Positions 1-8,295 are shown, counted from the stretch's first letter. The stretch is DNA of 20,797 bases from JBBSEZ01 sp038239195 (GCA_038239195.1 JBBSEZ010000148.1:1-20797); one strand, 5' to 3'. The notes: generated by a model from the letters alone, not told the origin. Numbers and translations: made by a program.

Positions 1-45
1 CCCCCCCCCCCCCCCCCGCCCCGCCGGGGGGTCCGGGGGGCGGGC
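1..45. repeat. Low-complexity C/G run at window edge
   Basis: The window opens with 17 consecutive C residues followed by mixed C/G runs. No gene or structured element is recognisable here. Such runs are prone to sequencing and assembly error, so this may mark a contig boundary. Confidence 0.6.
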
Positions 46-133
46 GTGGCGTGGGCGGCGCCCGGGCCGGACCGCCGGCCCCACGAAGCGCCGGACTGTA
101 GAGCAACGCCCCCAAAACCACAAGAGCAGCCGT

Positions 134-1132
134 TCACCCCGCCGGGCGCGGACACATCCCCACCGCCTCGCGCACCAGCGCCATCGTCTCCTGCGCCTCG
201 GCGCGAGCCCGCCGCGCCCCCTGGCACAACACCTCCTCCACGTAATCCGGCTGCGCGGCGAGCTGCTTGCGCCGCTCTCGGAAAGGCTCGAAGTGGGCGT
301 TGACCTTCTCCAGCACCAGCTTCTTCGCGTCGCCGTAACCGATGCCCCCCACCCGGTAGCGCTCCGCCAGCGCCGCCTTCTCCGGCTCGCTCGCGAACAG
401 GCCATAAAGCGCGAAGACGGTGCAGGTCTCGGGCACCAACGGGCTGCCGAGCGGCTTGCTGTCGGTGACGATGCCCATCACGCTCTTCTTCAAAGGATTG
501 CCCTCCGCGAAGATGTCGATGGTGTTGCCGTACGACTTGCTCATCTTCTGCCCGTCGGTCCCCGGCACCTTGGCGCCGGCGTCGAGGCGGGGCCCCGGCA
601 GGGGGAAGACCGCGCCGTAGGTACGGTTGAACTTCTCGGCCATGTCCACCGTCATCTCGATGTGCTGAACCTGGTCTCTGCCGACCGGCACGAGGTGCGA
701 ACGATAGATGAGGATGTCGGCGGCCATGAGGACGGGGTAGAAGAACAGGCCGACGCTGGCCTCGATGCCCTTCTCGACCTTGTCCTTGTAGGAGACGGCC
801 CGCTCGAGCAGCCCCATCGGCGTCAGCGTGGAGAAGATCCAGGCCAGCTCGGCGACTTCCGGCACGTCGGACTGCCGGAAGAAGGTCGCCTTGGCAGGGT
901 CGAGCCCCAGCGCCAGGTAGTCGAGCGCCACGTCGCGCACGTGGGCACGGAGGACGGCCGGATCGCGGACGGTGGTGAGCGAGTGGTAGTCGGCGATGAA
1001 GTAGAAGCAGGTCGCCTCGTCTTGCAGGGCGATGTGCTGCTTGATGGCGCCGAAGTAGTTGCCCAGGTGCAGCTTGCCGGACGGTTGCACCCCGCTCAGG
1101 ATGCGTTTGCGGACGGAGGGGGTCGGAGTCAT
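134..1132 (-). CDS. trpS: Tryptophanyl-tRNA synthetase
   Basis: Charges tRNA(Trp) with tryptophan using ATP in the cytoplasm. The 332-residue protein has the usual size of a bacterial class Ic enzyme. Near the N-terminus it has GVQPSGKLHLGNYFGA (residues 14-29), which contains the HIGH-type ATP-binding signature, and at 196-200 the KMSKS loop within GQKMSKSYGN. Other family blocks are visible: FYFIADYHSLT (43-53), the tRNA/Trp region around DVPEVAELAWIF, and GRDQVQHIEM (151-160). The ATG at 1132 is the only start that keeps the complete N-terminal fold; the ribosome site upstream is weak (AAGG about 11 bases away). It stands alone on this strand and diverges from the gene at 1408, with a palindromic repeat pair between them. 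Nothing suggests inactivation. The identification is very secure. Confidence 0.97.
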   Translation of the reverse strand: MTPTPSVRKRILSGVQPSGKLHLGNYFGAIKQHIALQDEATCFYFIADYHSLTTVRDPAVLRAHVRDVALDYLALGLDPAKATFFRQSDVPEVAELAWIFSTLTPMGLLERAVSYKDKVEKGIEASVGLFFYPVLMAADILIYRSHLVPVGRDQVQHIEMTVDMAEKFNRTYGAVFPLPGPRLDAGAKVPGTDGQKMSKSYGNTIDIFAEGNPLKKSVMGIVTDSKPLGSPLVPETCTVFALYGLFASEPEKAALAERYRVGGIGYGDAKKLVLEKVNAHFEPFRERRKQLAAQPDYVEEVLCQGARRARAEAQETMALVREAVGMCPRPAG

Positions 1133-1181
1133 GGCTCAAGCCCTTGGAGGTCAGTGGGTGAGGCGCGCCGGCCTTCTTGCC

Positions 1182-1281
1182 CCCCTCTCCCTGTACTCGG
1201 GGAGAGGGGTTGGGGGGCTGAGTTCCGCAAAGGCAAGCCCACTCACCCCCGGCCCCTCTCCCCCGAGCACAGGGAGAGGGG
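1182..1281. repeat. Inverted pair of REP-like palindromes
   Basis: Two hairpins share the arms CCCCTCTCCC and GGGAGAGGGG: the first at 1182-1191/1200-1209, the second at 1253-1262/1272-1281. The loops are TGTACTCG and CCGAGCACA, which are near reverse complements once the flanking bases are included, so the second hairpin is the first in inverted orientation and the whole 100 bases can also fold on itself. This is the layout of paired REP elements or a small non-autonomous transposon. It lies between divergent genes, so it is not a shared downstream terminator. Confidence 0.8.
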
Positions 1282-1407
1282 AGGAAGAAAGAGGGCCCCT
1301 GTCGAAAAGCTGGTTGGGCCGGCGCGTGCGCTTTCGGGTTGCCCTGTACTTAAGAGGGTTGTACCCGGTAGAGTGTTCGCCGCAAAGACGCGCTCACCGG
1401 AGGAGGG

Positions 1408-2148
1408 ATGGACCGAACGACGGAATCACTCCTGGAGGCCCTGCGTCAGGCGCTGACCGCCGGCGAACAGCGCCTGTACCGCAGCGGGAAGCTGGAAGGC
1501 CTGTTCGCGCGCACCGGCCCTGCGGGCCTGGCGGCCGAGCAAGCCCTGCGCGACGGGCTCCTCGAAGTGGCGCGCACCGAAACCAAGGGCCAGACGAGCA
1601 TCGACTGGGTGCGGATCGCGCCGCGCGGCGTCGATTTCCTCCACGAACACGAATCGCCCCTGCGTGCCCTGCACGAGGTGCGCAGCGCCCTGCGCTGCAA
1701 CCGAGCGGCGCTGCCCAACTGGCTCGCCGAGTTGCACGGCACGTTGCAAGAGGCGGGCGAACGGCTCAGCGCCGATGCCCAGCGCTGGACGAAGCGGCTC
1801 GAAGCGCTGGAGGCGCGCGTGGACGAAACGCTGCGCCGACTTGAGGCAGCCGGGCCGCTGTTGCCGCGCGAGGTGCTCGAGGCCCACCCGTGGGCCATCG
1901 ACGCGCTCAACCACCTCGACCGCCGGCGGAGCGGCGGGGCCGCCGACGATTGTTCGCTCCCCGAGCTGTTCGCCGCCGTGGTGCGCCATCATCCCGCGCT
2001 GTCCATCGGGGCATTTCACGAGGGGCTGCGCCGACTGCACGAGCGGCGGGCCCTGCTGCTCAAGCCCGCCGCCAGCCCTGCCGATCTGGACCAGCCCGAA
2101 CATGCGCTGTTCGACGGGACGAGCGTGCTGTACCACGCGGCGCGCTGA
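1408..2148 (+). CDS. Conserved planctomycete protein, winged-helix-like start plus coiled coil
   Basis: Function unknown. The 246-residue protein has no signal peptide and is probably cytoplasmic. Residues about 25-90 (KLEGLFARTGPAGLAAEQ, then TKGQTSIDWVRIAPRGVDFL) have the helix-helix-strand-wing look of a winged-helix DNA-binding or protein-interaction domain. Residues about 105-150 are rich in Glu, Arg, Leu and Ala with heptad spacing, typical of a coiled coil. The C-terminal 90 residues contain a second mixed helical segment with a DDCSLPELF motif. I recall similar proteins in other planctomycetes but no experimental role. A purine-rich GGAGGAGGG directly precedes the ATG at 1408. It could be a regulator or an assembly factor; this is inference from shape only. 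Confidence 0.8.
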   Translation: MDRTTESLLEALRQALTAGEQRLYRSGKLEGLFARTGPAGLAAEQALRDGLLEVARTETKGQTSIDWVRIAPRGVDFLHEHESPLRALHEVRSALRCNRAALPNWLAELHGTLQEAGERLSADAQRWTKRLEALEARVDETLRRLEAAGPLLPREVLEAHPWAIDALNHLDRRRSGGAADDCSLPELFAAVVRHHPALSIGAFHEGLRRLHERRALLLKPAASPADLDQPEHALFDGTSVLYHAAR

Positions 2149-2285
2149 CGGAGGGCCAGCCGCTCGCGGCCGCTCCCTCCAAGACAGTCCCCGTCCTTTG
2201 TTTGCACGGCCGGCCCGGCTCGGCCTCTCGCCGACCACGCCGACAGCCCAATCCGCAAACGCACCCGTCAACAGAGCGAGCACCA

Positions 2286-2354
2286 CAGGATGCCAGCCCG
2301 CAACGCCAGCCAGGGCCCCCGTCCCCCTGGCTCGTGCTGCGGGCTGGCGTCCTG
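2286..2354. repeat. Long two-part hairpin upstream of the sigma factor gene
   Basis: The outer arms CAGGATGCCAGCCCGCA (2286-2302) and TGCGGGCTGGCGTCCTG (2338-2354) pair over 17 bases with one mismatch. Inside them AGCCAGGG (2308-2315) pairs with CCCTGGCT (2325-2332). No T-run follows, so a classical intrinsic terminator is not obvious. It sits about 86 bases before the sigma factor start. It could be a REP-like element, a leader RNA structure or a terminator of the upstream gene. Confidence 0.7.
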
Positions 2355-2440
2355 CCGCGCGGGCGACGAACTTGCGAAATTCCGCGCCCGCGCGCTCCGT
2401 CCCGGCTAGCATGGCGCTTGAGAGGGAAGAGGGACTGACG

Positions 2441-3004
2441 ATGAGCCCCGAAGGCGCCCCCCAAAAGCGCTCGCTGGAACAGTTCCGGTCCTACCTGCTG
2501 CTCCTGGCGAGGGTGCGCCTGGGCCCAGGGCCGACGAACCGGATCGACCCCTCCGACCTCGTCCAGCAGACGCTGCTGGAGGCCCACGCGAAGGCCGACC
2601 AGTTCCACGGCGACGATTCGGCCCTGGCCGCCTGGCTGCGGCAGGCCCTCGTCAACAACCTGCGCGACGCTCACCGAGCCCTGCGGCGAGGCAAGCGCGA
2701 CGTCCGCCGCGAGCGCTCCCTCGAAGAGGCGGTCGAGCAGTCCTCGGCCCGGCTGGAGGGAATGCTGGCCGCCTCGCAGTCGTCCCCCAGCCAGCGCGCC
2801 GTGCGCAACGAGGAGCTGCTCCGCCTGGCCGACGCCCTGATCCAGGTACACGAGGCCCAGCGCGAGGCCATCGTTCTGCACCATCTGCAAGGGTGCTCGC
2901 TGGCGGAAACGGCGCAACAGTTGGGAAAGACGGACGCTGCCGTGGCGGGGTTGCTGCATCGGGGCCTGAAGAGCTTGCGCGAGTTGATGACTCCAGGAGA
3001 ATGA
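2441..3004 (+). CDS. ECF-type RNA polymerase sigma factor (planctomycete kinase-associated type)
   Basis: Directs RNA polymerase to a specific promoter set. The 187-residue protein has region 2 at about residues 12-85, with IDPSDLVQQTLLEAHAK (35-51) and AWLRQALVNNLRDAHR (64-79), and region 4 at about 122-182, with EAQREAIVLHHLQGCSLAET and the helix-turn-helix AETAQQLGKTDAAVAGLLHRG. There is no region 1.1 or 3, as expected for ECF factors. I chose ATG 2441 because GGGAAGAGGGA lies 5-15 bases upstream; an in-frame ATG at 2411 has no such site. The stop TGA (3002-3004) overlaps the ATG at 3001, so it is translationally coupled to the kinase. In planctomycetes such factors are commonly paired with Ser/Thr kinases and no anti-sigma gene is present here, so control by phosphorylation is plausible but inferred. 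Confidence 0.93.
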   Translation: MSPEGAPQKRSLEQFRSYLLLLARVRLGPGPTNRIDPSDLVQQTLLEAHAKADQFHGDDSALAAWLRQALVNNLRDAHRALRRGKRDVRRERSLEEAVEQSSARLEGMLAASQSSPSQRAVRNEELLRLADALIQVHEAQREAIVLHHLQGCSLAETAQQLGKTDAAVAGLLHRGLKSLRELMTPGE

Positions 3005-3006
3005 CC

Positions 3007-6000
3007 ATGCCGCAAACGCCATCCGCGGAGCACGACCAGCGGCTCGAACGCATTCTCGCCGACTACCTGCACGCCGTCGAGGCCGGCGAGGCTCAGGACC
3101 GCGACGCGCTGATGCGCCAGCACCCGGACCTGGCCGACGAGCTTCACTCCTTCTTCCGCAACCGCGACGCCATCGAGCGGCTGGCCCGGCCCCTCAAGGA
3201 GCAAGGCCCTCCCCTCCCCGAGACGCTCGGCTCGGAAGGAGGTGCCGAAAGCGGCGTGGGCACCACCATCCGCTACTTCGGCGACTACGAGTTGCTCGAG
3301 GAGATCGCTCGCGGAGGCATGGGGGTCGTGTACCGCGCCCGGCAGGTCACCCTCAACCGCATCGTGGCGCTCAAGATGATCCTCGAGGGGGAACTGGCGA
3401 CGGTGCAGGAGGTGCAGCGCTTTCGCCAGGAAGCGGAAGCCGTGGGAAACCTCGACCATCCCAACATCGTGCCCATCTACGAAACCGGCGAGCACAACGG
3501 CCGGCATTACTTCAGCATGAAGTTGATCGAGGGCGGCAACCTCGCCCAGAAGGTGCCCGCCTTCCTCCTCGACCAGAAGGCGGCGGCCCGGCTGCTGGCC
3601 ACGGTCGCGCGCGGGGTGCATTACGCTCACCAGCGCGGCGTCCTCCATCGCGACCTCAAGCCCGCCAACATCTTGCTCGATCGCCAGGGGCAACCTCACG
3701 TCACCGATTTCGGCCTTGCCAAGCGGGTCGGCGCAGACCGGGGACAGACGCAATCCGGCGCCGTTGTCGGCACGCCCAGTTACATGGCCCCCGAACAGGC
3801 CGGCGCCAGCAAGGACTTATCCACGGCCGTGGACGTCTACAGCCTCGGCGCCATCTTCTACGAACTGCTGACGGGAAGCCCGCCGTTCCGCGCCGAGACG
3901 CCCCTGGAGACCTTGCGCCAGGTGGTGGGATGCGAGCCGGAGCAGCTCCGCCGTCGCAAGCCGGACGTCGATGCGGACCTGGAGACCATCTGCCTCAAAT
4001 GCCTGGAGAAAGACCCGCGGCGGCGCTACGACTCGGCCCTGGCGTTGGCGGAGGAGCTGGAACGTTGGCTCCGCGGCGAGCCGATCAGTGCCCGCCCGGT
4101 GAGCTCCCGGGAGCGACTGTGGCGTTGGTGCCGGCGCAATCCCCTGGTCGCGGGGCTGGCGGCGGCGGTGCTGCTGGTGCTAACGGCGGGGGCCATCACG
4201 TCCAGCTACCTGGGCATCGAGGCCGCCCGCTCGGCGCACCTTGCCGAACAGAGGGCCGAGGAAGCCGACGAGGAACGGAAACGCGCGAAGCAGAACGAGG
4301 AACAGGCCAGGAAGAACGAAGAACGCGCCCTGGAGCAGGAGAAGCAGGCCCGTCTGGAAAAGGAGCGAGGGGACCGTCAATTGAGCCTGGCGGAGCTGCG
4401 GCTCTATGCGGGGCAACTGGCCCGGGCGCAGCGGGAATGGCAGGACGGCAACGGCGCGAGGGCCCTTCAGGTCCTGGGCCGTTGCCAGTGGGACCTTCGC
4501 GACGTCGAGTTTCGCCTTCTGTGGTCCCTCTACACCAGCAACCAGCTCACCCTGGACGGACTGAATGGCAGGCTGACCCCCGAGGCGTTTACTCCCACCG
4601 GCACGCGCGCGCTGACCGGCGTCGCGTTCAGTCCCGACGGCAAGCGCATCGTCAGCGCCTCCTGGTTCGAGGGGCTGCGGCTATGGGACCTCGAGAAACG
4701 CCGGGCGGTACTCCAGTTCGGGGCCCGCGAGGTGGACGGGGTGGCGTTCGGTCCCGACGGCAAGCGCATCGTCAGCCGCAGCCAGCGCCAGGGGCTCCAC
4801 GTGTGGGACGCCATCTCGGGCCGGGGGCTCTTCTCCCTCAAGGGGCATACGGGGGAGGTCACCGACGTGGCCTTCAGCCCGAACGGCAAGCTCATCGTCA
4901 CCGGCAGCCGCGACAAGACGCTGAAGGTATGGGGCGCCGAGAAGGGGCAGGTGCTGCTCACCCTGAGGGGGCACACGCAATCGGTGTTCGGTGTCGCCTT
5001 CAGTCCGGACGGCAAACGTATTCTCAGCGCGAGCGCGGACGGGACGTTGAAGGTGTGGGAGGCGGGCAAGGGCCAACACGTCCTCACCCGGAAGTGGAAC
5101 GTGGACCTTGTGACCCGGGTCGCCTTCAGTCCGGATGGGAACCGCCTCGTCAGCGTCCGCTCGGATGGCACCCTGAAGGTGTGGGACATCCAGAAGGGCC
5201 AGGAGCTCCTCACGCTGAAGGGGCACACGCAACCGATACGCAGCGTGGGCTTCAGCCCGGACGGCACACGGATCGTCAGCGGTAGCGAGGACGGGACGCT
5301 GAGGGTGTGGGACGCCCAGACGGGCAACGTGGTCCTCTCCCTCAAGGGCCACGTGCGTGAGGTGACCGGCGTGGCCTTCAGTCCCGACGGCAGGCGCATC
5401 GCCAGCAGTAGTTCCGACCGGACGCTGAAGGTATGGGACGCTGAGAAAGGCCAGGAGGTCCACACGCTGAAGGGGCACACAAAGCCCGTACGCTGCCTGG
5501 CCATCCGTCGTCCCGACGGCCAGCGCATTGTCACCGGCGGCGGTGGACACGATCGGCGTGGGAATGGACTTCCAGGAACACTGACGGTATGGGATGCCGA
5601 GAGGGGGCAGGTGCTCCACACGCTGAAGGGGCACACCGAGCCCGTACGCTGCGTGGCCTTCAGTCCTGATGGCAAGCGCATCGTCAGCGGCAGCGAGGAC
5701 AAGACGCTGAAAGTGTGGGACGCCGAGAACGGCAAGGAGGTCCGCACGCTGAAGGGGGGCCCATCGGGTGTGAACAGCGTGGCGTTCAGTCTCGACGGCA
5801 AACGTATCGTCAGCGAAGATTCTGATTCTGCCAGCGCCCGGGTATGGGACGCCGAAACGGGCCGGGCGCTCCTCTCGCTGAAGGGGGGGCACGAAAGGGC
5901 CGTGACGAGCGTGGCATTCAGTCCGGACGGCAAACGGATCGTCACCGGCAGCCTCGACTGGACGCTGAAGGTGTGGGACGCGCAGACCGGCAAGCACCTG

Positions 6001-7041
6001 CTCACCCTCAAGGGGCACACCAACAACGTCACCAGTGTGTGTTTCAGCCCGGACGGCAAGCGGATCGTCAGCGGGGGCGACGACAACACGCTGAAGGTGT
6101 GGGACGTGCAGACGGGCGAGGAGCTCCTCACGCTGAGAGGGCACGCGAAGCCTGTCCTCAGCGTGGCCTACAGTCCGGATGGGAAACGCATCGTCAGCGG
6201 CAGTGAGGACGGGGCCCTGAAGGTGTGGGGCTCCGCCACCGGACAGGGCCTCCTCACGCTGAAGGAGCATCGGGGCCCTGTGTACGGCGTGGCGTTCAGT
6301 GCCGACGGCAACCGCCTCGTCAGTGGCAGCGAAGACGGCACGCTGAAGGTGTGGGACGCTCGGAGGAGTCAGGCGGTCCTCTCACTCGAGGAAGACGACG
6401 TCACTGCGCTCAGCATGGCGTTCAGTCCCGACGGCAAACGCCTCGTCGTCGGCTACGTGGGCGGCACGGTGAAGGTGTGGGACGGCCGGAAGGGCCAGGT
6501 GGTCCTCTCGCTGAAGGGGCTCACGGACATCGTGACCAGCGTGGCCTTCAGCCGCGACGGCAAGCGGATCAGCGGCAAGGAGAAAACCGAGACGCGCGAG
6601 AAGGTGCTGACGTGGGACGCCACGACCGGACGGTTGCTCCCCGATGCCAGGCCGGCGCCCCTGGAAGAGCGGGGATCGGAGGACGAGATCACCAACCCCG
6701 CTGGGTCGCTCCGAGCGTCCGCCACCGACGATGGCGAGATCAAGGTCGTTCGCCTGCCGGGCCCCGTCGAAGCGCGGAAGCGTCGGCAGGAACAGGACCG
6801 GGCCTTCCTGGAGCGCCTGGCCCGGCCCGATCCGGCGTACCATCGCCGGAAGGCCGACCTCTACGAGAAGTCCGGCGAGGACTTCGCCGCCGCCTTTCAT
6901 CTGCGCCGCCTGCTGCGGATCGAGCCAACAGGAGCCGTGCGCAAGCGCCTCGCCGCCGTCGAGGCCCGGATGGAGGCCGCGGTGAAGAGTGAGACATCGC
7001 TGCCGGAGAAACGGCCGACGAGGATGCCCTATGCGAGATGA
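3007..7041 (+). CDS. Transmembrane Ser/Thr protein kinase with 16 WD40 repeats
   Basis: Predicted receptor-like Hanks-type kinase of 1344 residues. After a planctomycete-type N-terminal segment, the kinase domain shows the glycine loop RGGMGVVYRA (around 103), catalytic Lys in VALK (123), HRDLKPAN (214-221), DFG (234-236), YMAPE (259-263) and a DVYSLGAIFYELL block, so all catalytic residues are present. A hydrophobic segment at about 380-402 (VAGLAAAVLLVLTAGAI) is the single membrane span. A Glu/Arg/Lys-rich helix follows (about 414-458), then 16 WD40 repeats (about 534-1211), then a short helical TPR-like tail. By topology the WD40 region should be outside the cytoplasm. AGGAG at 2994-2998 is 8 bases from ATG 3007 and only 2 from ATG 3001, hence the start chosen; 3001 is the alternative. 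It is coupled to the sigma factor just upstream, which is its likely partner. The repeat number fits two propellers plus leftovers. Confidence 0.95.
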   Translation: MPQTPSAEHDQRLERILADYLHAVEAGEAQDRDALMRQHPDLADELHSFFRNRDAIERLARPLKEQGPPLPETLGSEGGAESGVGTTIRYFGDYELLEEIARGGMGVVYRARQVTLNRIVALKMILEGELATVQEVQRFRQEAEAVGNLDHPNIVPIYETGEHNGRHYFSMKLIEGGNLAQKVPAFLLDQKAAARLLATVARGVHYAHQRGVLHRDLKPANILLDRQGQPHVTDFGLAKRVGADRGQTQSGAVVGTPSYMAPEQAGASKDLSTAVDVYSLGAIFYELLTGSPPFRAETPLETLRQVVGCEPEQLRRRKPDVDADLETICLKCLEKDPRRRYDSALALAEELERWLRGEPISARPVSSRERLWRWCRRNPLVAGLAAAVLLVLTAGAITSSYLGIEAARSAHLAEQRAEEADEERKRAKQNEEQARKNEERALEQEKQARLEKERGDRQLSLAELRLYAGQLARAQREWQDGNGARALQVLGRCQWDLRDVEFRLLWSLYTSNQLTLDGLNGRLTPEAFTPTGTRALTGVAFSPDGKRIVSASWFEGLRLWDLEKRRAVLQFGAREVDGVAFGPDGKRIVSRSQRQGLHVWDAISGRGLFSLKGHTGEVTDVAFSPNGKLIVTGSRDKTLKVWGAEKGQVLLTLRGHTQSVFGVAFSPDGKRILSASADGTLKVWEAGKGQHVLTRKWNVDLVTRVAFSPDGNRLVSVRSDGTLKVWDIQKGQELLTLKGHTQPIRSVGFSPDGTRIVSGSEDGTLRVWDAQTGNVVLSLKGHVREVTGVAFSPDGRRIASSSSDRTLKVWDAEKGQEVHTLKGHTKPVRCLAIRRPDGQRIVTGGGGHDRRGNGLPGTLTVWDAERGQVLHTLKGHTEPVRCVAFSPDGKRIVSGSEDKTLKVWDAENGKEVRTLKGGPSGVNSVAFSLDGKRIVSEDSDSASARVWDAETGRALLSLKGGHERAVTSVAFSPDGKRIVTGSLDWTLKVWDAQTGKHLLTLKGHTNNVTSVCFSPDGKRIVSGGDDNTLKVWDVQTGEELLTLRGHAKPVLSVAYSPDGKRIVSGSEDGALKVWGSATGQGLLTLKEHRGPVYGVAFSADGNRLVSGSEDGTLKVWDARRSQAVLSLEEDDVTALSMAFSPDGKRLVVGYVGGTVKVWDGRKGQVVLSLKGLTDIVTSVAFSRDGKRISGKEKTETREKVLTWDATTGRLLPDARPAPLEERGSEDEITNPAGSLRASATDDGEIKVVRLPGPVEARKRRQEQDRAFLERLARPDPAYHRRKADLYEKSGEDFAAAFHLRRLLRIEPTGAVRKRLAAVEARMEAAVKSETSLPEKRPTRMPYAR
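4607..6640 (+). repeat. WD40-coding tandem repeat array (16 units, about 126 bp each)
   Basis: Each unit encodes about 42 residues with the pattern GHTxxVxxVAFSPDGKRIVSGSxDxTLKVWDxxxG. Units 3-7, 9 and 11-14 are most regular. Unit 8 carries an extra glycine-rich stretch (GGGGHDRRGNGL), unit 10 has an expanded acidic turn, and units 1, 2, 15 and 16 have lost the Gly-His signature. The near-identical DNA of the regular units is a substrate for unequal recombination. Confidence 0.9.
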
Positions 7042-7173
7042 GGCGTCCCTGTCGGGCCCCGTGATCGAGGTAGTCGATGGCGCCAGAGCCGCTTCCCCGG
7101 CGTGAACGGCACGCGCATTGCTCTCTTATCGAGAAACAGAACTTTTCCCTTCGCCCGAGCCCTGGAGGGCTTC

Positions 7174-7263
7174 ATGTCCACCTCTGGCCGCCGTTCGATC
7201 TACTCTCTCTTCGTGCCCCTCCTGGCGGGGCTCGGGCTATGGGACGTGAAGGCGGGCAGGTAG
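7174..7263 (+). pseudogene. 29-codon remnant: signal-peptide start joined to a WD40 blade end
   Basis: The frame begins MSTSGRRSIYSLFVPLLAGL, a positively charged start and hydrophobic stretch like a signal peptide, and runs straight into LWDVKAGR followed by TAG. LWDVxxGR/K is the last strand of the WD40 blades found in the neighbouring genes. GGAGGG at 7164-7169 is a plausible ribosome site. I read this as a multi-blade exported WD40 gene that lost nearly all of its body in frame. It may still be translated but cannot form a propeller. The bases before it (7042-7173) contain nothing recognisable. Confidence 0.6.
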
Positions 7264-7296
7264 GCCGTGCGGGCGACGGGCGTCAAGGAGCAGATG

Positions 7297-8295
7297 ATGC
7301 TATCGAGGAGCGGAGCAGTCCTTTCCCTGCTTGCGTGCCTGGCGGTGGCGGCGGGGGCGCTGTCCGCACCGGCACCGCCCCTCCGTCATCCCCCGCTGCC
7401 CTACACCTTCAAGGGGCACGCCCAAACCGTCGCGTCGGTCGCCTTCCATCCCAACGGGAGAACCATTGCCTCGGGGAGCTTTGACGGGACGATCAAGTTG
7501 TGGGACGTGCGGACGGGCAAGGAGCGGGCCACCCTCAAGGGGCACACGGGAGGGGTGATCTCCGTGGCGTACAGCCCGGACGGCAAGACGCTGGCTTCGG
7601 GGAGCGAAGACAAGACGATCAAGCTCTGGGACGTGCGGACGGGCAAGGAGCGCGCCTCCCTCATGGGGCACAAGCTCTGGGTGTCCTCCGTGGCGTACAG
7701 CCCGGACGGCGAGACGCTGGCCTCCGGGAGCGGGGACGCGACGATCAAGTTGTGGAACGTGCAGACCGGCAAGGAGCGGGCCTCCCTCGAGGGGAACAAA
7801 AAGTGGTGGGTGACCTCCGTGGCGTTCAGCCCGGACGGCAAGACGCTGGCCTCAGGGAGCAGTGACAGGACGATCAAGCTGTGGGACGTGCAGACGGGCA
7901 AGGAAAAGGCCACCCTCAAGGGGCACAAGGGGTGGGTGAAGTCCGTGGCGTACAGCCCGGACGGCAAGACGCTCGCCTCGGCGAGCAGGGACGACACAAT
8001 CAAGCTGTGGGACTTGCACACGGGAAAGGCGCGAGCCACCCTCAAGGGGCACACGGACGACGTGTATTCCGTGTCGTACAGCCCGGACGGCAAGGCGCTG
8101 GCCTCGGGGAGCCTGGACTACACGATGAAGCTGTGGGACGTGCAGACGGGCAAGTCGCGGGCCTCCCTCAAGGGCCACACGCTCGTAGTGCTGTCCGTGG
8201 CTTTCAGCCCGGACGGCATGGCGCTGGCCTCGGGGAGCGCGGACAACACGATCAAGCTCTGGGACGTGCCAGCCGCCAAGAAGGCGGAAAAGTGA
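7297..8295 (+). CDS. Secreted seven-blade WD40 protein
   Basis: A 332-residue exported protein consisting of a signal peptide (about 1-24, MLSRSGAVLSLLACLAVAAG, likely cut near ALSA) and exactly seven WD40 repeats (about 41-326), the number needed for one closed propeller. Blades follow GHTxxVxSVAYSPDGKTLASGSxDxTIKLWDVxTGKxRATLKG; blade 4 lacks the Gly-His pair (GNKKW). The protein ends KLWDVPAAKKAEK. AAGGAG (7285-7290) favours ATG 7297; ATG 7294 is also possible, and upstream GTG 7267 lacks a site. Nothing catalytic is fused, so it is probably a binding scaffold in the periplasm. It lies just downstream of a kinase whose WD40 region should face the same compartment; a link is inferred. Its blade consensus (TLASGS, TIKLWD) differs from the kinase (RIVSGS, TLKVWD), so it is not a recent copy of that array. 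Confidence 0.92.
   Translation: MLSRSGAVLSLLACLAVAAGALSAPAPPLRHPPLPYTFKGHAQTVASVAFHPNGRTIASGSFDGTIKLWDVRTGKERATLKGHTGGVISVAYSPDGKTLASGSEDKTIKLWDVRTGKERASLMGHKLWVSSVAYSPDGETLASGSGDATIKLWNVQTGKERASLEGNKKWWVTSVAFSPDGKTLASGSSDRTIKLWDVQTGKEKATLKGHKGWVKSVAYSPDGKTLASASRDDTIKLWDLHTGKARATLKGHTDDVYSVSYSPDGKALASGSLDYTMKLWDVQTGKSRASLKGHTLVVLSVAFSPDGMALASGSADNTIKLWDVPAAKKAEK
7417..8280 (+). repeat. 126-bp tandem repeats encoding seven WD40 blades
   Basis: Units start at the His codons 7417 and 7543, exactly 126 bases apart, and continue with one extra codon in unit 4. Cores such as AGCCCGGACGGCAAGACGCT recur almost unchanged within the array and also in the genes at 8348, 8622 and 13568. Confidence 0.88.

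Noticed and set aside
293..1456. Long plus-strand frame opposite trpS
   Set aside because: trpS is unmistakable on the minus strand; the plus frame is its shadow and has no recognisable domain.
1664..2440. Extended N-terminus of the sigma factor back to 1664
   Set aside because: It would overlap the gene at 1408 in another frame; the ribosome site and sigma homology support the start at 2441.
4530..6270. Long minus-strand open frames opposite the kinase WD40 array, with periodic protein sequence
   Set aside because: The periodicity mirrors the WD40 codons of the plus strand; high GC keeps the opposite frames open. No ribosome site or family resemblance.
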